Assembly: GCF_030441895.1 (NCBI RefSeq)
Contig: NZ_JARJAS010000012.1
DNA: 64,000 bases
Strand: one strand, 5' to 3'
Source of the DNA: Enterococcus_D entomosocium
GTDB lineage: Bacteria; Bacillota; Bacilli; Lactobacillales; Enterococcaceae
The notes under the pieces were generated by a model. It did not search any database. It saw nothing but the letters and a program-made list of their open reading frames with translations, and was not told the origin of the DNA. How positions within the stretch are numbered: the first letter of the stretch is position 1; every line of letters begins with the position of its first letter. A program made the position numbers and the translations under genes. Of the stretch, positions 43,226 through 52,736 are shown piece after piece.

Positions 43226-46200
43226 ATGAATAACAAATTTAGTAAAAAAGTCACAGGTTTATTGTTGATTAGTCATTTAACTTTATCGGCGTTGCCAATA
43301 AATGCGATGGCGACAGAAAAAACTGATAATTCTTCAGGAGTGACACAAGAGAGAATAGAAGCTCCAAATTTATTATCAGATAGTGAAGCAACTCAAAGCA
43401 CAGAAAATGACCATACAGCAACCAATGAGCAAGCAGTTCAGGAAACAGAGGGTTCTCCTACTGAAAGTGAAGAAGCTCAAACAGAAGTTTCTACTGAGAA
43501 CTCTTCAGAAAATAATGAAGTCGCAGAAAATGATGAACAAGCGGATGCACCAAATGAAGAAACCTCAGAAAGTAATTCTAACGAATCATCAGAAGACGCT
43601 GCTGAAACCCGTTCAACAAGGGCAAGTGTCCAAGTAACATCTGATGCTGAATTACGGACAGCGTTAGCCAATGCGACGGTTACACAAATCAGCTTAGCCA
43701 ATAACATCACGATGACCAGTAGTGTGACATGGACAGGGACGACCAAAACGATTGAAGGTAATGGTCATACGTTAACCTTCGGGAATAATGTTCGGTTGTA
43801 TGGAAATACGGTAAATCAAGGATTAAGTATCAGAAATGTGAGAATCGTGGCTCATGCAACAAATACGATCTATCAAAATAGAACGTCCAGTGTTTCCTTC
43901 ACAAACGTTACTCATGAAAATAGTCATGCAACGGGGCGCTTACTCTATTTAGCCGCTAGCAATTCTTCAGCTAATTTCTTTGGCGAAAACCGATTAAATG
44001 CAGGTTCCTTGATTTGGGCTACTTCGAATGTCCGAATGAATATCGGCAGTGGTGCTTCTGTAGTTGCAAATAACAATGGAACAGCTCGTGCGATTTATCT
44101 TGCAAGTGGTGGTCGAATTGATTTAGGTGAAGGCAGTTTATTAGACGTTACTCAAAACAATCCTTCAAATACAGCAAAAGCAGTCTTGATCGAAGGAAGT
44201 GCCTCAAGCGTAGTAGTTAATTCGAATGCAACGTTTAAGATCACAAGTGCGCCAAATACGCAAAAAACACAAGAAGCATTGGGGTTGCGAGGTGCTTTGA
44301 CCGTATTATCTGGGGGAACACTGGATGTCGTGGGAAGAAGCACGTATTCAACGGTAAACGTTGGACAATCAAGCACTTTCCACGAAGGATCAAATGTTCG
44401 AATCCAAAACAATCATACGAATGGAACCGCAATTGGGTCCTATCCAGGAACAACGAACTACACGATCCACTCATCGACAGGAATGCAAACTTGGAGAAGA
44501 TCAGCTGATTTTTCAGGAGAGCCCAGCTTTAATTATCCAGAGTTTAGACAAGGTTCTTTCTCACTAAATACTTATACGAACAAACAAGTTACTTCGCGGA
44601 TTGAATCCAATGACTCAATCTTCAACGCAACATTCAATAGTTCTCAAATCGGAAAAATCGCTTTTGGTGACTTTGTGGATACCGCAACGATTCAACAAAC
44701 GACCATTGACGACTTAACCACAAGCTCAACGCACATTACGGGGCGAGCTGAGCCAAATGCCGATTTAGCAGTCACTATTGAAGGACAAGGAAGTTTAACG
44801 GGACGCGTTGCAAGTGATGGAACTTATCAATTTGCGATTCCGAACGCACCATTAGCAGTTGGAACAAAAGTGACTGTTACCGCAACGTCCAATGGTATTC
44901 AATCGGTTGCAGAAACAGTTGTAGAGGATAGTGAAAAAGAAACGATTGCCGAAACAACGATTTCCGAGCTAAATACTGACTCCACAAGTGTGACGGGAAC
45001 GGCTGAGCCGAATGCTGAGATTACGATCAAAGCCGGTGACACGATCATTGCGAATGGACGAGTGGGTAGTGATGGCATCTATGCATTGACGATTGAGAAA
45101 CAACAAGCTGGTACGGTAGTTACCGCCCAAGCAACCTTAAATGGCATTTCATCAAATATTGCAGAAACCATGGTTGATCGAGCAACGATCGCCGAAACAA
45201 CATTGAATGAGGTGACAACCACATCCACTACCGTTAGCGGAACAGCCGAACCAGATGCACATGTGGAAATTACTATAGGCGATTCTGAAACGAAAAATGC
45301 CACTGTTGACAGTGATGGCAATTTTGAAGTAGAGATTGATCCGCAAGCAGCGGGAACAATTATTACTGCTCAAGCAAGCATCGATGGATTGCAATCAAAT
45401 ATTGCTTCAACGATCGTTGTCACTGATCCAGCAAACACCGAAGGCACGATCACACCAGCAAGCTACAATGTTTCTTCGGGCGATCAGTTCCTGAGAGGAA
45501 CGTATACCGGTGATGTTGCTTCTGCCCGTGTGTATGTAAATGGATCATCCGTTCGTGGTGGGAATTTTGCTGATGGTTCGTTTGAATTCTTTATCGGCAA
45601 TCGCATCCAATCCGTAGATGATGTCGTAGAAATCGAAGCCTTGGATCAATATGGCAAAGTACTTGATCGGACAACCGTTGAATTAACTAGAGATTTGGCT
45701 GGTTCGATCACACCGGATCAATACCGTGTTGGCGAAACAATGATTACAGGGACCTTTACGGGTGATGTCAATTTTGCACGTTTAGTGATCAATGGCACGC
45801 CTTCTAATGCATGGGGTGGTACCTTCAATGCCGATGGCACCTTCTCGTTTTATGTAGCGAATCTTGGAATCAAAGCGGGCGATAAAGTTGAGATCCAAGC
45901 GTTGAACCGCCAAATTAACGGTAACACGGAAGCCATCGAAGTGCTAGAAACCAAAGAAGTAACAGTGATTGATCAACTTCAAGGGACGATCACACCGGAT
46001 CAATACAGTTACACCGATACCATGATTACGGGAACCTTTACGGGAGATATCAATTTTGCCAACTTAGTGATTGATGGACAGTCAGTAGGGAACTGGGGTG
46101 GCACATTCAATAAAGAAACTGGCCGCTTTGAATTCTTTGTTCACGCACAATTTAGAGAACAGATCAGAACGGCAACGAAAGTAGAATTGCAAACCTACCA

Positions 46201-46834
46201 TCGTGAAACAGTCGATGGACAAACGATTGATCATAAGCTGGTGTTGCAGCCGATAGAAATCGTCAAAGCAGCAGGCACGATTCAACCAGCAGCCTTCAAA
46301 GTGACAGAGAGTGAAATTACTGGAACCTTTACAGGCGATGTGAATTTCGCCAACTTGATCGTTGATGGACGTTCAATTTCATGGGGAGGCACCTTTAACA
46401 CCGCAAACCAGACGTTTACTTACTTTGTCAATCAAACGACCCGCGACTTGATTCGCGATGCGGAAACAGTTGAATTGGTTGCTTACCATCGGGAGGTTGT
46501 TAGTGGCCGTCCGGTAGACACCGAATTGGATCGTAGTGTAGTCACTATCGACAAAGAATTTGTTGGCACAATTACGCCAAACCCTTACACATTAGGTGAT
46601 CGAATCGTTACGGGAACCTATACAGGAGATGACATCAACTTTGGTCGACTTGAAATTGATGGCATGATCCTGTGGGTGAGCGGTTTTGCGGATGGTACCT
46701 TTACCGCCTACTTGAACCAAGAACAAGCCAACAGTGTGACAAAAGACAGCCAGATGACGATCTATGCATTGCATCGCTTTGCTGACTTAAGTACACGAGA
46801 GATTGCACAAGCAACCGTTTCAATCACAGAATAA
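43226..46834 (+). CDS. Large secreted adhesin with pectate-lyase-like domain and Ig-like repeats
   Basis: A 1202-aa secreted protein. Signal peptide (about 1-30), acidic Ser/Glu/Asn-rich region (31-130), a right-handed beta-helix of the pectate-lyase-like adhesive type (about 131-480; VTSDAELRTALANATVTQIS then LANNITM is typical of its start), three Big_6-like domains (about 486-735, each with TGTAEPNA-like turns and a SDG repeat), then five Ig-like domains of about 90 aa starting G-[TS]-I-[TQ]-P (from about 739 to the end). There is no LPxTG, WxL or other anchor: it ends in QATVSITE. ATG follows AAAAAGGAG. It leads the polysaccharide region and could be held in the extracellular matrix. Confidence 0.85.
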   Translation: MNNKFSKKVTGLLLISHLTLSALPINAMATEKTDNSSGVTQERIEAPNLLSDSEATQSTENDHTATNEQAVQETEGSPTESEEAQTEVSTENSSENNEVAENDEQADAPNEETSESNSNESSEDAAETRSTRASVQVTSDAELRTALANATVTQISLANNITMTSSVTWTGTTKTIEGNGHTLTFGNNVRLYGNTVNQGLSIRNVRIVAHATNTIYQNRTSSVSFTNVTHENSHATGRLLYLAASNSSANFFGENRLNAGSLIWATSNVRMNIGSGASVVANNNGTARAIYLASGGRIDLGEGSLLDVTQNNPSNTAKAVLIEGSASSVVVNSNATFKITSAPNTQKTQEALGLRGALTVLSGGTLDVVGRSTYSTVNVGQSSTFHEGSNVRIQNNHTNGTAIGSYPGTTNYTIHSSTGMQTWRRSADFSGEPSFNYPEFRQGSFSLNTYTNKQVTSRIESNDSIFNATFNSSQIGKIAFGDFVDTATIQQTTIDDLTTSSTHITGRAEPNADLAVTIEGQGSLTGRVASDGTYQFAIPNAPLAVGTKVTVTATSNGIQSVAETVVEDSEKETIAETTISELNTDSTSVTGTAEPNAEITIKAGDTIIANGRVGSDGIYALTIEKQQAGTVVTAQATLNGISSNIAETMVDRATIAETTLNEVTTTSTTVSGTAEPDAHVEITIGDSETKNATVDSDGNFEVEIDPQAAGTIITAQASIDGLQSNIASTIVVTDPANTEGTITPASYNVSSGDQFLRGTYTGDVASARVYVNGSSVRGGNFADGSFEFFIGNRIQSVDDVVEIEALDQYGKVLDRTTVELTRDLAGSITPDQYRVGETMITGTFTGDVNFARLVINGTPSNAWGGTFNADGTFSFYVANLGIKAGDKVEIQALNRQINGNTEAIEVLETKEVTVIDQLQGTITPDQYSYTDTMITGTFTGDINFANLVIDGQSVGNWGGTFNKETGRFEFFVHAQFREQIRTATKVELQTYHRETVDGQTIDHKLVLQPIEIVKAAGTIQPAAFKVTESEITGTFTGDVNFANLIVDGRSISWGGTFNTANQTFTYFVNQTTRDLIRDAETVELVAYHREVVSGRPVDTELDRSVVTIDKEFVGTITPNPYTLGDRIVTGTYTGDDINFGRLEIDGMILWVSGFADGTFTAYLNQEQANSVTKDSQMTIYALHRFADLSTREIAQATVSITE

Positions 46835-46849
46835 GAAACAGAAACTACG

Positions 46850-46888
46850 AGAGCCCCTTGTACCTTGCCTGTTGCAAGGGGCTCTTCA
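46850..46888 (+). terminator. Partial terminator between adhesin and lipoprotein genes
   Basis: AGAGCCCCTTG pairs with CAAGGGGCTCT across a 14-nt loop, but only a short T run follows. It may allow read-through into the lipoprotein and polysaccharide genes. Confidence 0.55.
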
Positions 46889-46910
46889 TTGATAGAAAGA
46901 GAGAAAGCAA

Positions 46911-47405
46911 ATGAACATGAAGAAAAAAATCGTTAGCCTCTTTAGCCTTGCCCTCATGGGGAGTTTTTTAGCGGCTTGCTCGACGGATGACCAAGCAAAG
47001 ACGGATACTACCCAAGGCAGCGAACCAATCGAACAAATCACGGATCAAAGCAATGCCGAGCCGCAATCGATCATTGGTGGATTAAAGATCATCATCGACA
47101 AACAAGAAATCAATCAAAAGAAAACAGAAGATGGGGAACAAGTATTACATACATTTACCATCACAGCAGAAAATATGGGATCAGTTGCCGCTGGATTAGG
47201 TTCGATTGATTTTCTTTTAGAAACTGAAGAGGGAGAATTTCTTGAACTTGATCATACCATGGCGATGTTTGGCAATGAGATCGCTGTAGGTGAAACCATC
47301 ACTGGACAAGTTTCCTTTGCTTTAGAAGAAGGACAAGTGGCGAAAAAACTGATTTATAAACCCGGTGAAGAACAATTAGCAGAATGGGATGTTAAGAGCG
47401 AATGA
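46911..47405 (+). CDS. Lipoprotein with DUF4352-like domain
   Basis: A 164-aa predicted lipoprotein. The signal peptide ends in a lipobox (SFLAAC, lipidated Cys near residue 23), followed by a low-complexity linker and an Ig-like beta domain resembling DUF4352 (HTFTITAENMGSVAAGLGSI, about residues 80-100). It sits on the outer face of the membrane. Its last codon overlaps the WecC start (ATGA), so it belongs to the polysaccharide operon; an assembly or surface-tethering role is possible but unproven. Confidence 0.8.
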   Translation: MNMKKKIVSLFSLALMGSFLAACSTDDQAKTDTTQGSEPIEQITDQSNAEPQSIIGGLKIIIDKQEINQKKTEDGEQVLHTFTITAENMGSVAAGLGSIDFLLETEEGEFLELDHTMAMFGNEIAVGETITGQVSFALEEGQVAKKLIYKPGEEQLAEWDVKSE

Positions 47406-48655
47406 AGGTAAACGTTATTGGATTGGGGTATATCGGGCTGCCCACAGCACTTACTTTTGCAAACCATGGGATTGAAGTCGTTGGGGTTGATGTGTCAGAA
47501 ACAGTCGTTCAATCACTTCAAGCAGGTCAGGCACCAATCGAAGAACCCGACATTGATCGCTATCTAGCACAAGCTTTAGCGAAAAAGACATTCAAGGCAC
47601 AGTTGGTACCAGAAAAAGCGGATGTCTTTATTATTGCCGTACCAACGCCAAATATCGCCGATCAATTTGGTAGTTGCGACTTGTCCTACGTGAAAGCGGC
47701 GATGGCTGCTATCTTACCCTATCTTGAAAAAGGCAACACAGTCATTGTTGAATCGACCATTCAACCCCGCACGATGGAAGACATCGTTGGACCATTTTTT
47801 GAAAAAGCAAGTTATACCATTGGAGAAGATCTCTATTTGTTGCATTGCCCAGAGCGAGTTTTGCCAGGGAAAATCTTTGAAGAGCTGGTGATGAACAATC
47901 GAATCATTGGTGGCATGACGAGCGCTTGCACCCAACAAGGCAAACGCATTTATCAGACCTTCGTCAAAGGAAACGTGCTGGAGACTTCTGCAAGTATCGC
48001 TGAGCTATCGAAATTGATGGAAAACACCTATCGCGACTTGAACATTGCACTAGCCAATGAATTGGTCCAAATTGGGGATCGCCTAAACATTGATGCACTC
48101 CAAGTGATTGAGTTAGCCAATCAGCATCCACGGGTCAATATCCATCAACCGGGACCTGGTGTCGGCGGTCATTGCTTAGCAGTCGATCCGTATTTTGTTG
48201 TCGCGGCAGCACCTGATGACGCGAAGTTAATTCAATTGGGGCGGATGATCAATACAGAGATGCCTGAATTCATTATAAAAAAAGTCGAAGAGATCTTAGC
48301 GATTCATGGTGGAAACAAAATCGCGGTCCTAGGGTTGGCGTATAAGGGCAACATTGACGATGCCAGAGAAAGTCCGGCTGTTGAGATCGCCAAAAGATTG
48401 AAACAAAAGAAAGCTCTGCAAGTCACTACCTATGATCCTTATGTCGCCACTTCTGATGTTGCACAAATTGAAGCAGCACTAACAGACAGTGATCTGGCAT
48501 TGATCCTCTGTGACCATGATGCCTTTAAAGACATAGCGCCGGCAGCCATTCAAGCGATGAAACAAAAAATCGTTTTTGACACGAAAAATATTGTGACAGG
48601 TAAAACGAGGTTCGAGGCTGCCTATTCTCTTGGGTCATTACCAAGCGCCCAGTAA
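47402..48655 (+). CDS. wecC: UDP-N-acetyl-D-mannosamine dehydrogenase
   Basis: A 417-aa UDP-glucose/GDP-mannose dehydrogenase family enzyme that oxidises UDP-ManNAc to UDP-ManNAcA with two NAD+. The Rossmann motif is VIGLGYIGLP (5-14) and the catalytic cysteine is in GVGGHCLAVDPYF (C258). IAVPTPN and ENTYRDLNIALANEL follow the WecC subgroup rather than UDP-glucose dehydrogenases. The partner epimerase WecB is encoded at the other end of the same operon. Confidence 0.88.
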   Translation: MKVNVIGLGYIGLPTALTFANHGIEVVGVDVSETVVQSLQAGQAPIEEPDIDRYLAQALAKKTFKAQLVPEKADVFIIAVPTPNIADQFGSCDLSYVKAAMAAILPYLEKGNTVIVESTIQPRTMEDIVGPFFEKASYTIGEDLYLLHCPERVLPGKIFEELVMNNRIIGGMTSACTQQGKRIYQTFVKGNVLETSASIAELSKLMENTYRDLNIALANELVQIGDRLNIDALQVIELANQHPRVNIHQPGPGVGGHCLAVDPYFVVAAAPDDAKLIQLGRMINTEMPEFIIKKVEEILAIHGGNKIAVLGLAYKGNIDDARESPAVEIAKRLKQKKALQVTTYDPYVATSDVAQIEAALTDSDLALILCDHDAFKDIAPAAIQAMKQKIVFDTKNIVTGKTRFEAAYSLGSLPSAQ

Positions 48656-48695
48656 ATGGTTTGATTGCTATTTCTGTTATTGAAAGGGAAAACCA

Positions 48696-49430
48696 ATGAA
48701 TAAAGAAATAAATATGAAAAAATTGAAGCAAGTCCTTCAGCAACGAATAGGCTGGATCCTCATGATCATTAGTATTCCCTTACTAGCGATGTTGCTTTAT
48801 CTAACCCTGTTTGCTGAACCCATTTATCAAAAAAGTGCACAGTTGCTGATTAGTCAGTCAGAAACGATAGCTGGCAATCGTCTGGAAAACCAGACGATTC
48901 AGGCAGACCTTCAACTCGTCAGTACCTATAGCACCATCATCATGAGTCCTCGCATCTTAAATGAAGTCAGTGAGGCGCTAGAGGGAAGCTACGATGTGTC
49001 TGAATTGTCGGAGATTTTGAGTGTTACCAATGCCACCAACTCGCAGATCATCGAAATCAACGCTTACCATCAAAGTCCGAAGATCGCAGCCGAAATCGCC
49101 AATACGACCGCCAGCGTTTTTAGTGAAGAGATCCCTAAAATCATGAACATTGATAATGTCACGATCTTAGCAGAAGGAACCGTTTTGCCACAAGAAACGC
49201 CTGCTCGTCCAAACAAGTTTTTGTTGTACAGTTTGACCACTTTTTTAAGTCTTCTTTTCGCTTTTACGTATGTGTTCCTCCTGTTGGTTTTTGAGCGCAG
49301 TTTTGCTTCGAATACGGAAATCGAAGAGGTCTTAGGGGTAAAGGTCATCGGAGAGATAAGCAAAGAAAAACGAGTTGCTTCGTTTAAAACCATCCAGTCG
49401 AGAAGCTTTAGAGGAAGGAAGCGTGTGTGA
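48696..49430 (+). CDS. Polysaccharide chain-length/kinase-activator protein (Wzz/CpsC/YveK type)
   Basis: A 244-aa membrane protein: transmembrane segments at about 18-40 and 175-200 frame an extracellular domain (about 41-175) with the conserved PxxP-like TVLPQETPARPNKFLL before the second span. It regulates chain length and activates the adjacent tyrosine kinase. ATG follows GAAAGGG. Its stop overlaps the kinase start. Confidence 0.88.
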   Translation: MNKEINMKKLKQVLQQRIGWILMIISIPLLAMLLYLTLFAEPIYQKSAQLLISQSETIAGNRLENQTIQADLQLVSTYSTIIMSPRILNEVSEALEGSYDVSELSEILSVTNATNSQIIEINAYHQSPKIAAEIANTTASVFSEEIPKIMNIDNVTILAEGTVLPQETPARPNKFLLYSLTTFLSLLFAFTYVFLLLVFERSFASNTEIEEVLGVKVIGEISKEKRVASFKTIQSRSFRGRKRV

Positions 49431-50071
49431 TGCGTAGCATGAAGGAAAATTATTCCATCATCAGCGAACAAGTCAAGTTGATTCGCGAAAATGTCGACTA
49501 TTTATGCCAACAACAAGATGCTCAAACGATTTTGATTACTTCAGGAGAAAGCGGTACGGGAAAATCCACGGTCTCGGCAAATTTGGCGGTCGCCTATGCC
49601 CAAAAAGGGAACCGAACCTTATTGATCGATGCGGATCTGCGTAAACCCACCCAACATTATTTGTTTTCACAAGAAATGCACGTGGGCTTGTCCAACTATA
49701 TCCGACGGGACATCTCGATCGAAAGCTGTGTCCAACAAGTGATTTTAGAAGATTGCGAATTTTCAATCATCACTAGTGGAGCCATTATGTCAAACCCTAA
49801 TGATCTGCTCGCTTCTTCGAAAATGACCGCAGCCTTGCAAGAGGTCAAACAACTATACGATGTGGTCATTATTGATACGCCACCAGTCAATGTCGTTTCG
49901 GATGCCTTGATCCTAGCCAAGAAAGTCGACGGTGTACTTTTAGTCGTTCATGCGGATAAAACGAACAAACAATCCGCAAAAAATGCCGTCAAAAAGTTAC
50001 GCCTAGTTAACGCAAACATCTTAGGTGTCGTGGCGAATGGCACGGACACGGGTGAAAATTACTATTATTAA
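49430..50071 (+). CDS. Polysaccharide tyrosine autokinase (CpsD/YwqD type)
   Basis: About 213 aa, a bacterial tyrosine kinase. Walker A is GESGTGKSTVSAN (about residues 39-51), Walker A' is LLIDADLRKPTQH and Walker B is VVIIDTPPVN. The C terminus ends in three tyrosines (ENYYY), a short autophosphorylation cluster. ATG 49430 overlaps the stop of the Wzz-type gene. No CpsB-type phosphatase gene is present in the operon. Confidence 0.9.
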   Translation: MRSMKENYSIISEQVKLIRENVDYLCQQQDAQTILITSGESGTGKSTVSANLAVAYAQKGNRTLLIDADLRKPTQHYLFSQEMHVGLSNYIRRDISIESCVQQVILEDCEFSIITSGAIMSNPNDLLASSKMTAALQEVKQLYDVVIIDTPPVNVVSDALILAKKVDGVLLVVHADKTNKQSAKNAVKKLRLVNANILGVVANGTDTGENYYY

Positions 50072-50084
50072 GGAGGGAAACTTT

Positions 50085-50732
50085 GTGGAAAGACCCGCTT
50101 TAGACAAGCAGTCAAGGGTTCAAGCGACTAGCTATTTACGTTGGAAACGCACGATAGAAACTATCTTTAGCTTGGGCTTATTAGTCGTCCTTAGCCCGCT
50201 GTTACTGCTGATTTGTATAGGGATCAAATTTTCTAACTGGCAGGCACCGATTATTTTTAAGCAAGTTCGTGTTGGCAAAAATGAGGCCACGTTTGTGATG
50301 TACAAATTTCGAACGATGGTGCCTGATGCCGATCAATTATTAGGGCGATACCTTGATAAAAACGAAATTGAAGGGGCCATGTTCAAGCTGAAGAAAGATC
50401 CGCGAGTGACGCGCTTAGGCCGTTTTTTAAGAAAAACGAGTCTTGATGAACTGCCCCAATTGATCAATGTCTTGAAAGGGGAGATGGCACTGATCGGCCC
50501 TCGTCCTCCTTTAGAAAGAGAAGTCGTCAGTTATTCAGAAAAAGACAAGCAACGATTGTGTGTCACACCCGGGTGCACAGGGTTGTGGCAAGTCAGTGGA
50601 CGAAACGAATTGAGTTTTCAAGAGATGGTCGCATTGGATCTCTATTACATCAATAACCTGAGCTGGTTATTGGACTTGAAAATAATTATGAAAACGATTG
50701 GCGTTGTTTTCTTACCCAAAGGAGCATTCTAA
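50085..50732 (+). CDS. Initiating sugar phosphotransferase (undecaprenyl-phosphate)
   Basis: About 215 aa, the bacterial sugar transferase family (WcaJ/CpsE C-terminal type). A membrane segment (SLGLLVVLSPLLLLICIGI, about residues 27-47) precedes the catalytic part with MYKFRTMVPDADQ, KTSLDELPQLINVLKGEMAL and GPRPPLEREV. It puts the first sugar-1-phosphate on undecaprenyl phosphate. The start is GTG 7 bases after AAGGAGG; the open frame extends 60 bases upstream over the kinase gene end. Confidence 0.9.
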   Translation: MERPALDKQSRVQATSYLRWKRTIETIFSLGLLVVLSPLLLLICIGIKFSNWQAPIIFKQVRVGKNEATFVMYKFRTMVPDADQLLGRYLDKNEIEGAMFKLKKDPRVTRLGRFLRKTSLDELPQLINVLKGEMALIGPRPPLEREVVSYSEKDKQRLCVTPGCTGLWQVSGRNELSFQEMVALDLYYINNLSWLLDLKIIMKTIGVVFLPKGAF

Positions 50733-51478
50733 TGGAGCAACAAGTACGTGTATCACTTTTAGGCAGCAATCTCGATTCCTTAAACTTTCAGGAAACCATT
50801 ACTAAGATCGAGGCAATGATCGAACAGGGGATGCCCGCACAGCATGTTTCAATTAACGCGGGAAAAATAAACTTGATGCGAAAAGATCCCTCGTTGCGAT
50901 CGATCGTCAATCGGGCAGCTTTGATCACGGCTGATGGGCAGTCGATTGTCTGGGCAGCGAAATATTTAGGGTGCCCGGTACCAGAAAGGGTAACAGGCAT
51001 CGATCTTTTTCGCGAGCTGGTCAAATTGGCAGCAGAAAAAGGCTGGCGTCCTTATTATTTAGGAGCAACTGCCGAAGTCGTAGAAGCCGTCGTCAAACAT
51101 GACCAACAGCTCTATCCCGACCTGAACATAGCGGGTTTTCACCATGGCTATTTTTCCGAAGTCGAATCATTGGACGTGGCAAAAGAGATTGCACGGACGC
51201 AACCAGACTTGCTGTTTGTCGCTTTTTCTAGCCCGCAAAAAGAGATTTGGCTCGATACATTCAGCGAAGTGTTGCAAGTGCCATTTGCGATGGGCGTTGG
51301 CGGCAGCTTTGATATCGTCGCAGGCAAAACCAAACGAGCGCCTTTGTGGATGCAGCGGGCAGGTTTGGAATGGTTTTATCGCTTTGCGCAAGAGCCAGTC
51401 AGGATGTTTGATCGCTATATCATAGGAAATTTACGCTTTTTACAGTATGTGTGGGGAGAAAAAAGAAGAAACGCATGA
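50732..51478 (+). CDS. WecG/TagA/CpsF family glycosyltransferase
   Basis: A 248-aa GT26 family transferase acting on lipid-linked acceptors. Family motifs: HVSINAGKINLMRKD, ADGQSIVWAAKYLG, RVTGIDLFRELV and FVAFSSPQKEIWLD. Relatives add ManNAc (TagA) or ManNAcA (WecG) as second sugar. As WecB and WecC are in the same operon, UDP-ManNAcA is the most probable donor. ATG overlaps the preceding stop codon (TAATG). Confidence 0.9.
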   Translation: MEQQVRVSLLGSNLDSLNFQETITKIEAMIEQGMPAQHVSINAGKINLMRKDPSLRSIVNRAALITADGQSIVWAAKYLGCPVPERVTGIDLFRELVKLAAEKGWRPYYLGATAEVVEAVVKHDQQLYPDLNIAGFHHGYFSEVESLDVAKEIARTQPDLLFVAFSSPQKEIWLDTFSEVLQVPFAMGVGGSFDIVAGKTKRAPLWMQRAGLEWFYRFAQEPVRMFDRYIIGNLRFLQYVWGEKRRNA

Positions 51479-52728
51479 AATCAAAACAGCAAAGCCATCA
51501 CCGCTTCTTCCTGGGGATTGTGGCCATTTTTCCGATAATCGACGTCTTAAACGGCTTATTTCTAAGTCTGGGCATTCCTTTTCCCATTGGCGTGTTCTAC
51601 CGTTTGCTGTTCTTTTTGTTCTTAGTGATTATGATCGTGACAGAAAAGATTCCCCATAGCTACTATACATATTTAACGTATGGGTTTATCGCTGTGACGC
51701 TTACGATTTTTCTGTTACAAGCACTTTTTCTAGGGTACAGCTGGCAGTGGGTGATCGAGGATCTATCGGTGTATATCAAATACCTCTTATGGGTACTGAT
51801 TCCTTATTATGTCTATCAACGAAAAAACGACTTCTCCAAACTGCACTACGACAGCTTGTTTATTGTTATCAGTGTCTGCTTCACCTTGGGGCTACTGATT
51901 CCTTATTTTTTAGGGCTAGGCTACCAAACTTATGACAATTCTGATGCTGGGTATAAAGGCTATTTCTTTGCCAATAATGATACGAGCTTTGCCTTTATTG
52001 TTTCAATCACCTTTACAGTCCAGGCACTAATTGTTTCGATCAAAGAACAGACCCATAAGTTTTCACTGTTTTTGGCTAGTTTATTCGCTGGAAATTTCGT
52101 CTGTTTGGTCTTGGTCGGTACGAAAACCGGCGTGTTTTATGGTGTCGGTGTGTTGTTCTATCTTTTAATCCGATTGGTGCTAGGCATTGAACGTAAAGCA
52201 TTTCTGCAACAATTGTTTATCTGGTTTATGAGTTTTATTACGATTGCTTGGCTGCTTATTCAAGGACTACCATTGCTGATCCAAGCCGTCGAAGGAACCT
52301 ATCTTCGCATGGTGTATTTTTATCATCTTTTCGACGGGGACTTGATCCGGCTATTTTCTAGTTCAAGAAGTGATTTTTTGATTGGTGGGATGAACGCCTT
52401 CTTAAATGATGAGGCCCGACACTTTACCATGATCTTTGGCCAAGGCTTTGAATACCGTTTGGCACACTTTGGTCGTCTTGGCTTAATTGAAATGGACTTC
52501 TTCGACACCCTTTTCGGGCAAGGCCTACTGGGAATAGCGTTATTGCTGCTAATGCTCGCCTATTTTGTCTATTTGGCCTTTCAGCCACGAAAACGATCGG
52601 TTTATAGTTTTGCCTTGATCGTGGTGCTTTTTTATAGTTTTTTTGCCGGGCATGTTTTGTATTCGGCATTGTCTTCCACCTTTTTAGGATTGATTTGTGG
52701 AGGCATTATTTTAACAGAGAAAGAGTGA
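51475..52728 (+). CDS. Polysaccharide polymerase (Wzy-like)
   Basis: A 417-aa protein with about ten to twelve membrane segments and a long extracellular loop around residues 280-350 (SSRSDFLIGGMNAFLND), the O-antigen polymerase/ligase layout. These proteins are too variable for motif proof; position between the glycosyltransferase and flippase genes supports polymerase. ATG 51475 overlaps the previous stop (ATGA). Confidence 0.75.
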   Translation: MKSKQQSHHRFFLGIVAIFPIIDVLNGLFLSLGIPFPIGVFYRLLFFLFLVIMIVTEKIPHSYYTYLTYGFIAVTLTIFLLQALFLGYSWQWVIEDLSVYIKYLLWVLIPYYVYQRKNDFSKLHYDSLFIVISVCFTLGLLIPYFLGLGYQTYDNSDAGYKGYFFANNDTSFAFIVSITFTVQALIVSIKEQTHKFSLFLASLFAGNFVCLVLVGTKTGVFYGVGVLFYLLIRLVLGIERKAFLQQLFIWFMSFITIAWLLIQGLPLLIQAVEGTYLRMVYFYHLFDGDLIRLFSSSRSDFLIGGMNAFLNDEARHFTMIFGQGFEYRLAHFGRLGLIEMDFFDTLFGQGLLGIALLLLMLAYFVYLAFQPRKRSVYSFALIVVLFYSFFAGHVLYSALSSTFLGLICGGIILTEKE

Positions 52729-52736
52729 ACAACTGA

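Noticed and set aside
43477..43746. Minus-strand ORFs inside the large adhesin gene
   Set aside because: Repetitive codon use in the Ser/Glu/Asn-rich regions opens antisense frames; the plus frame is clearly coding.
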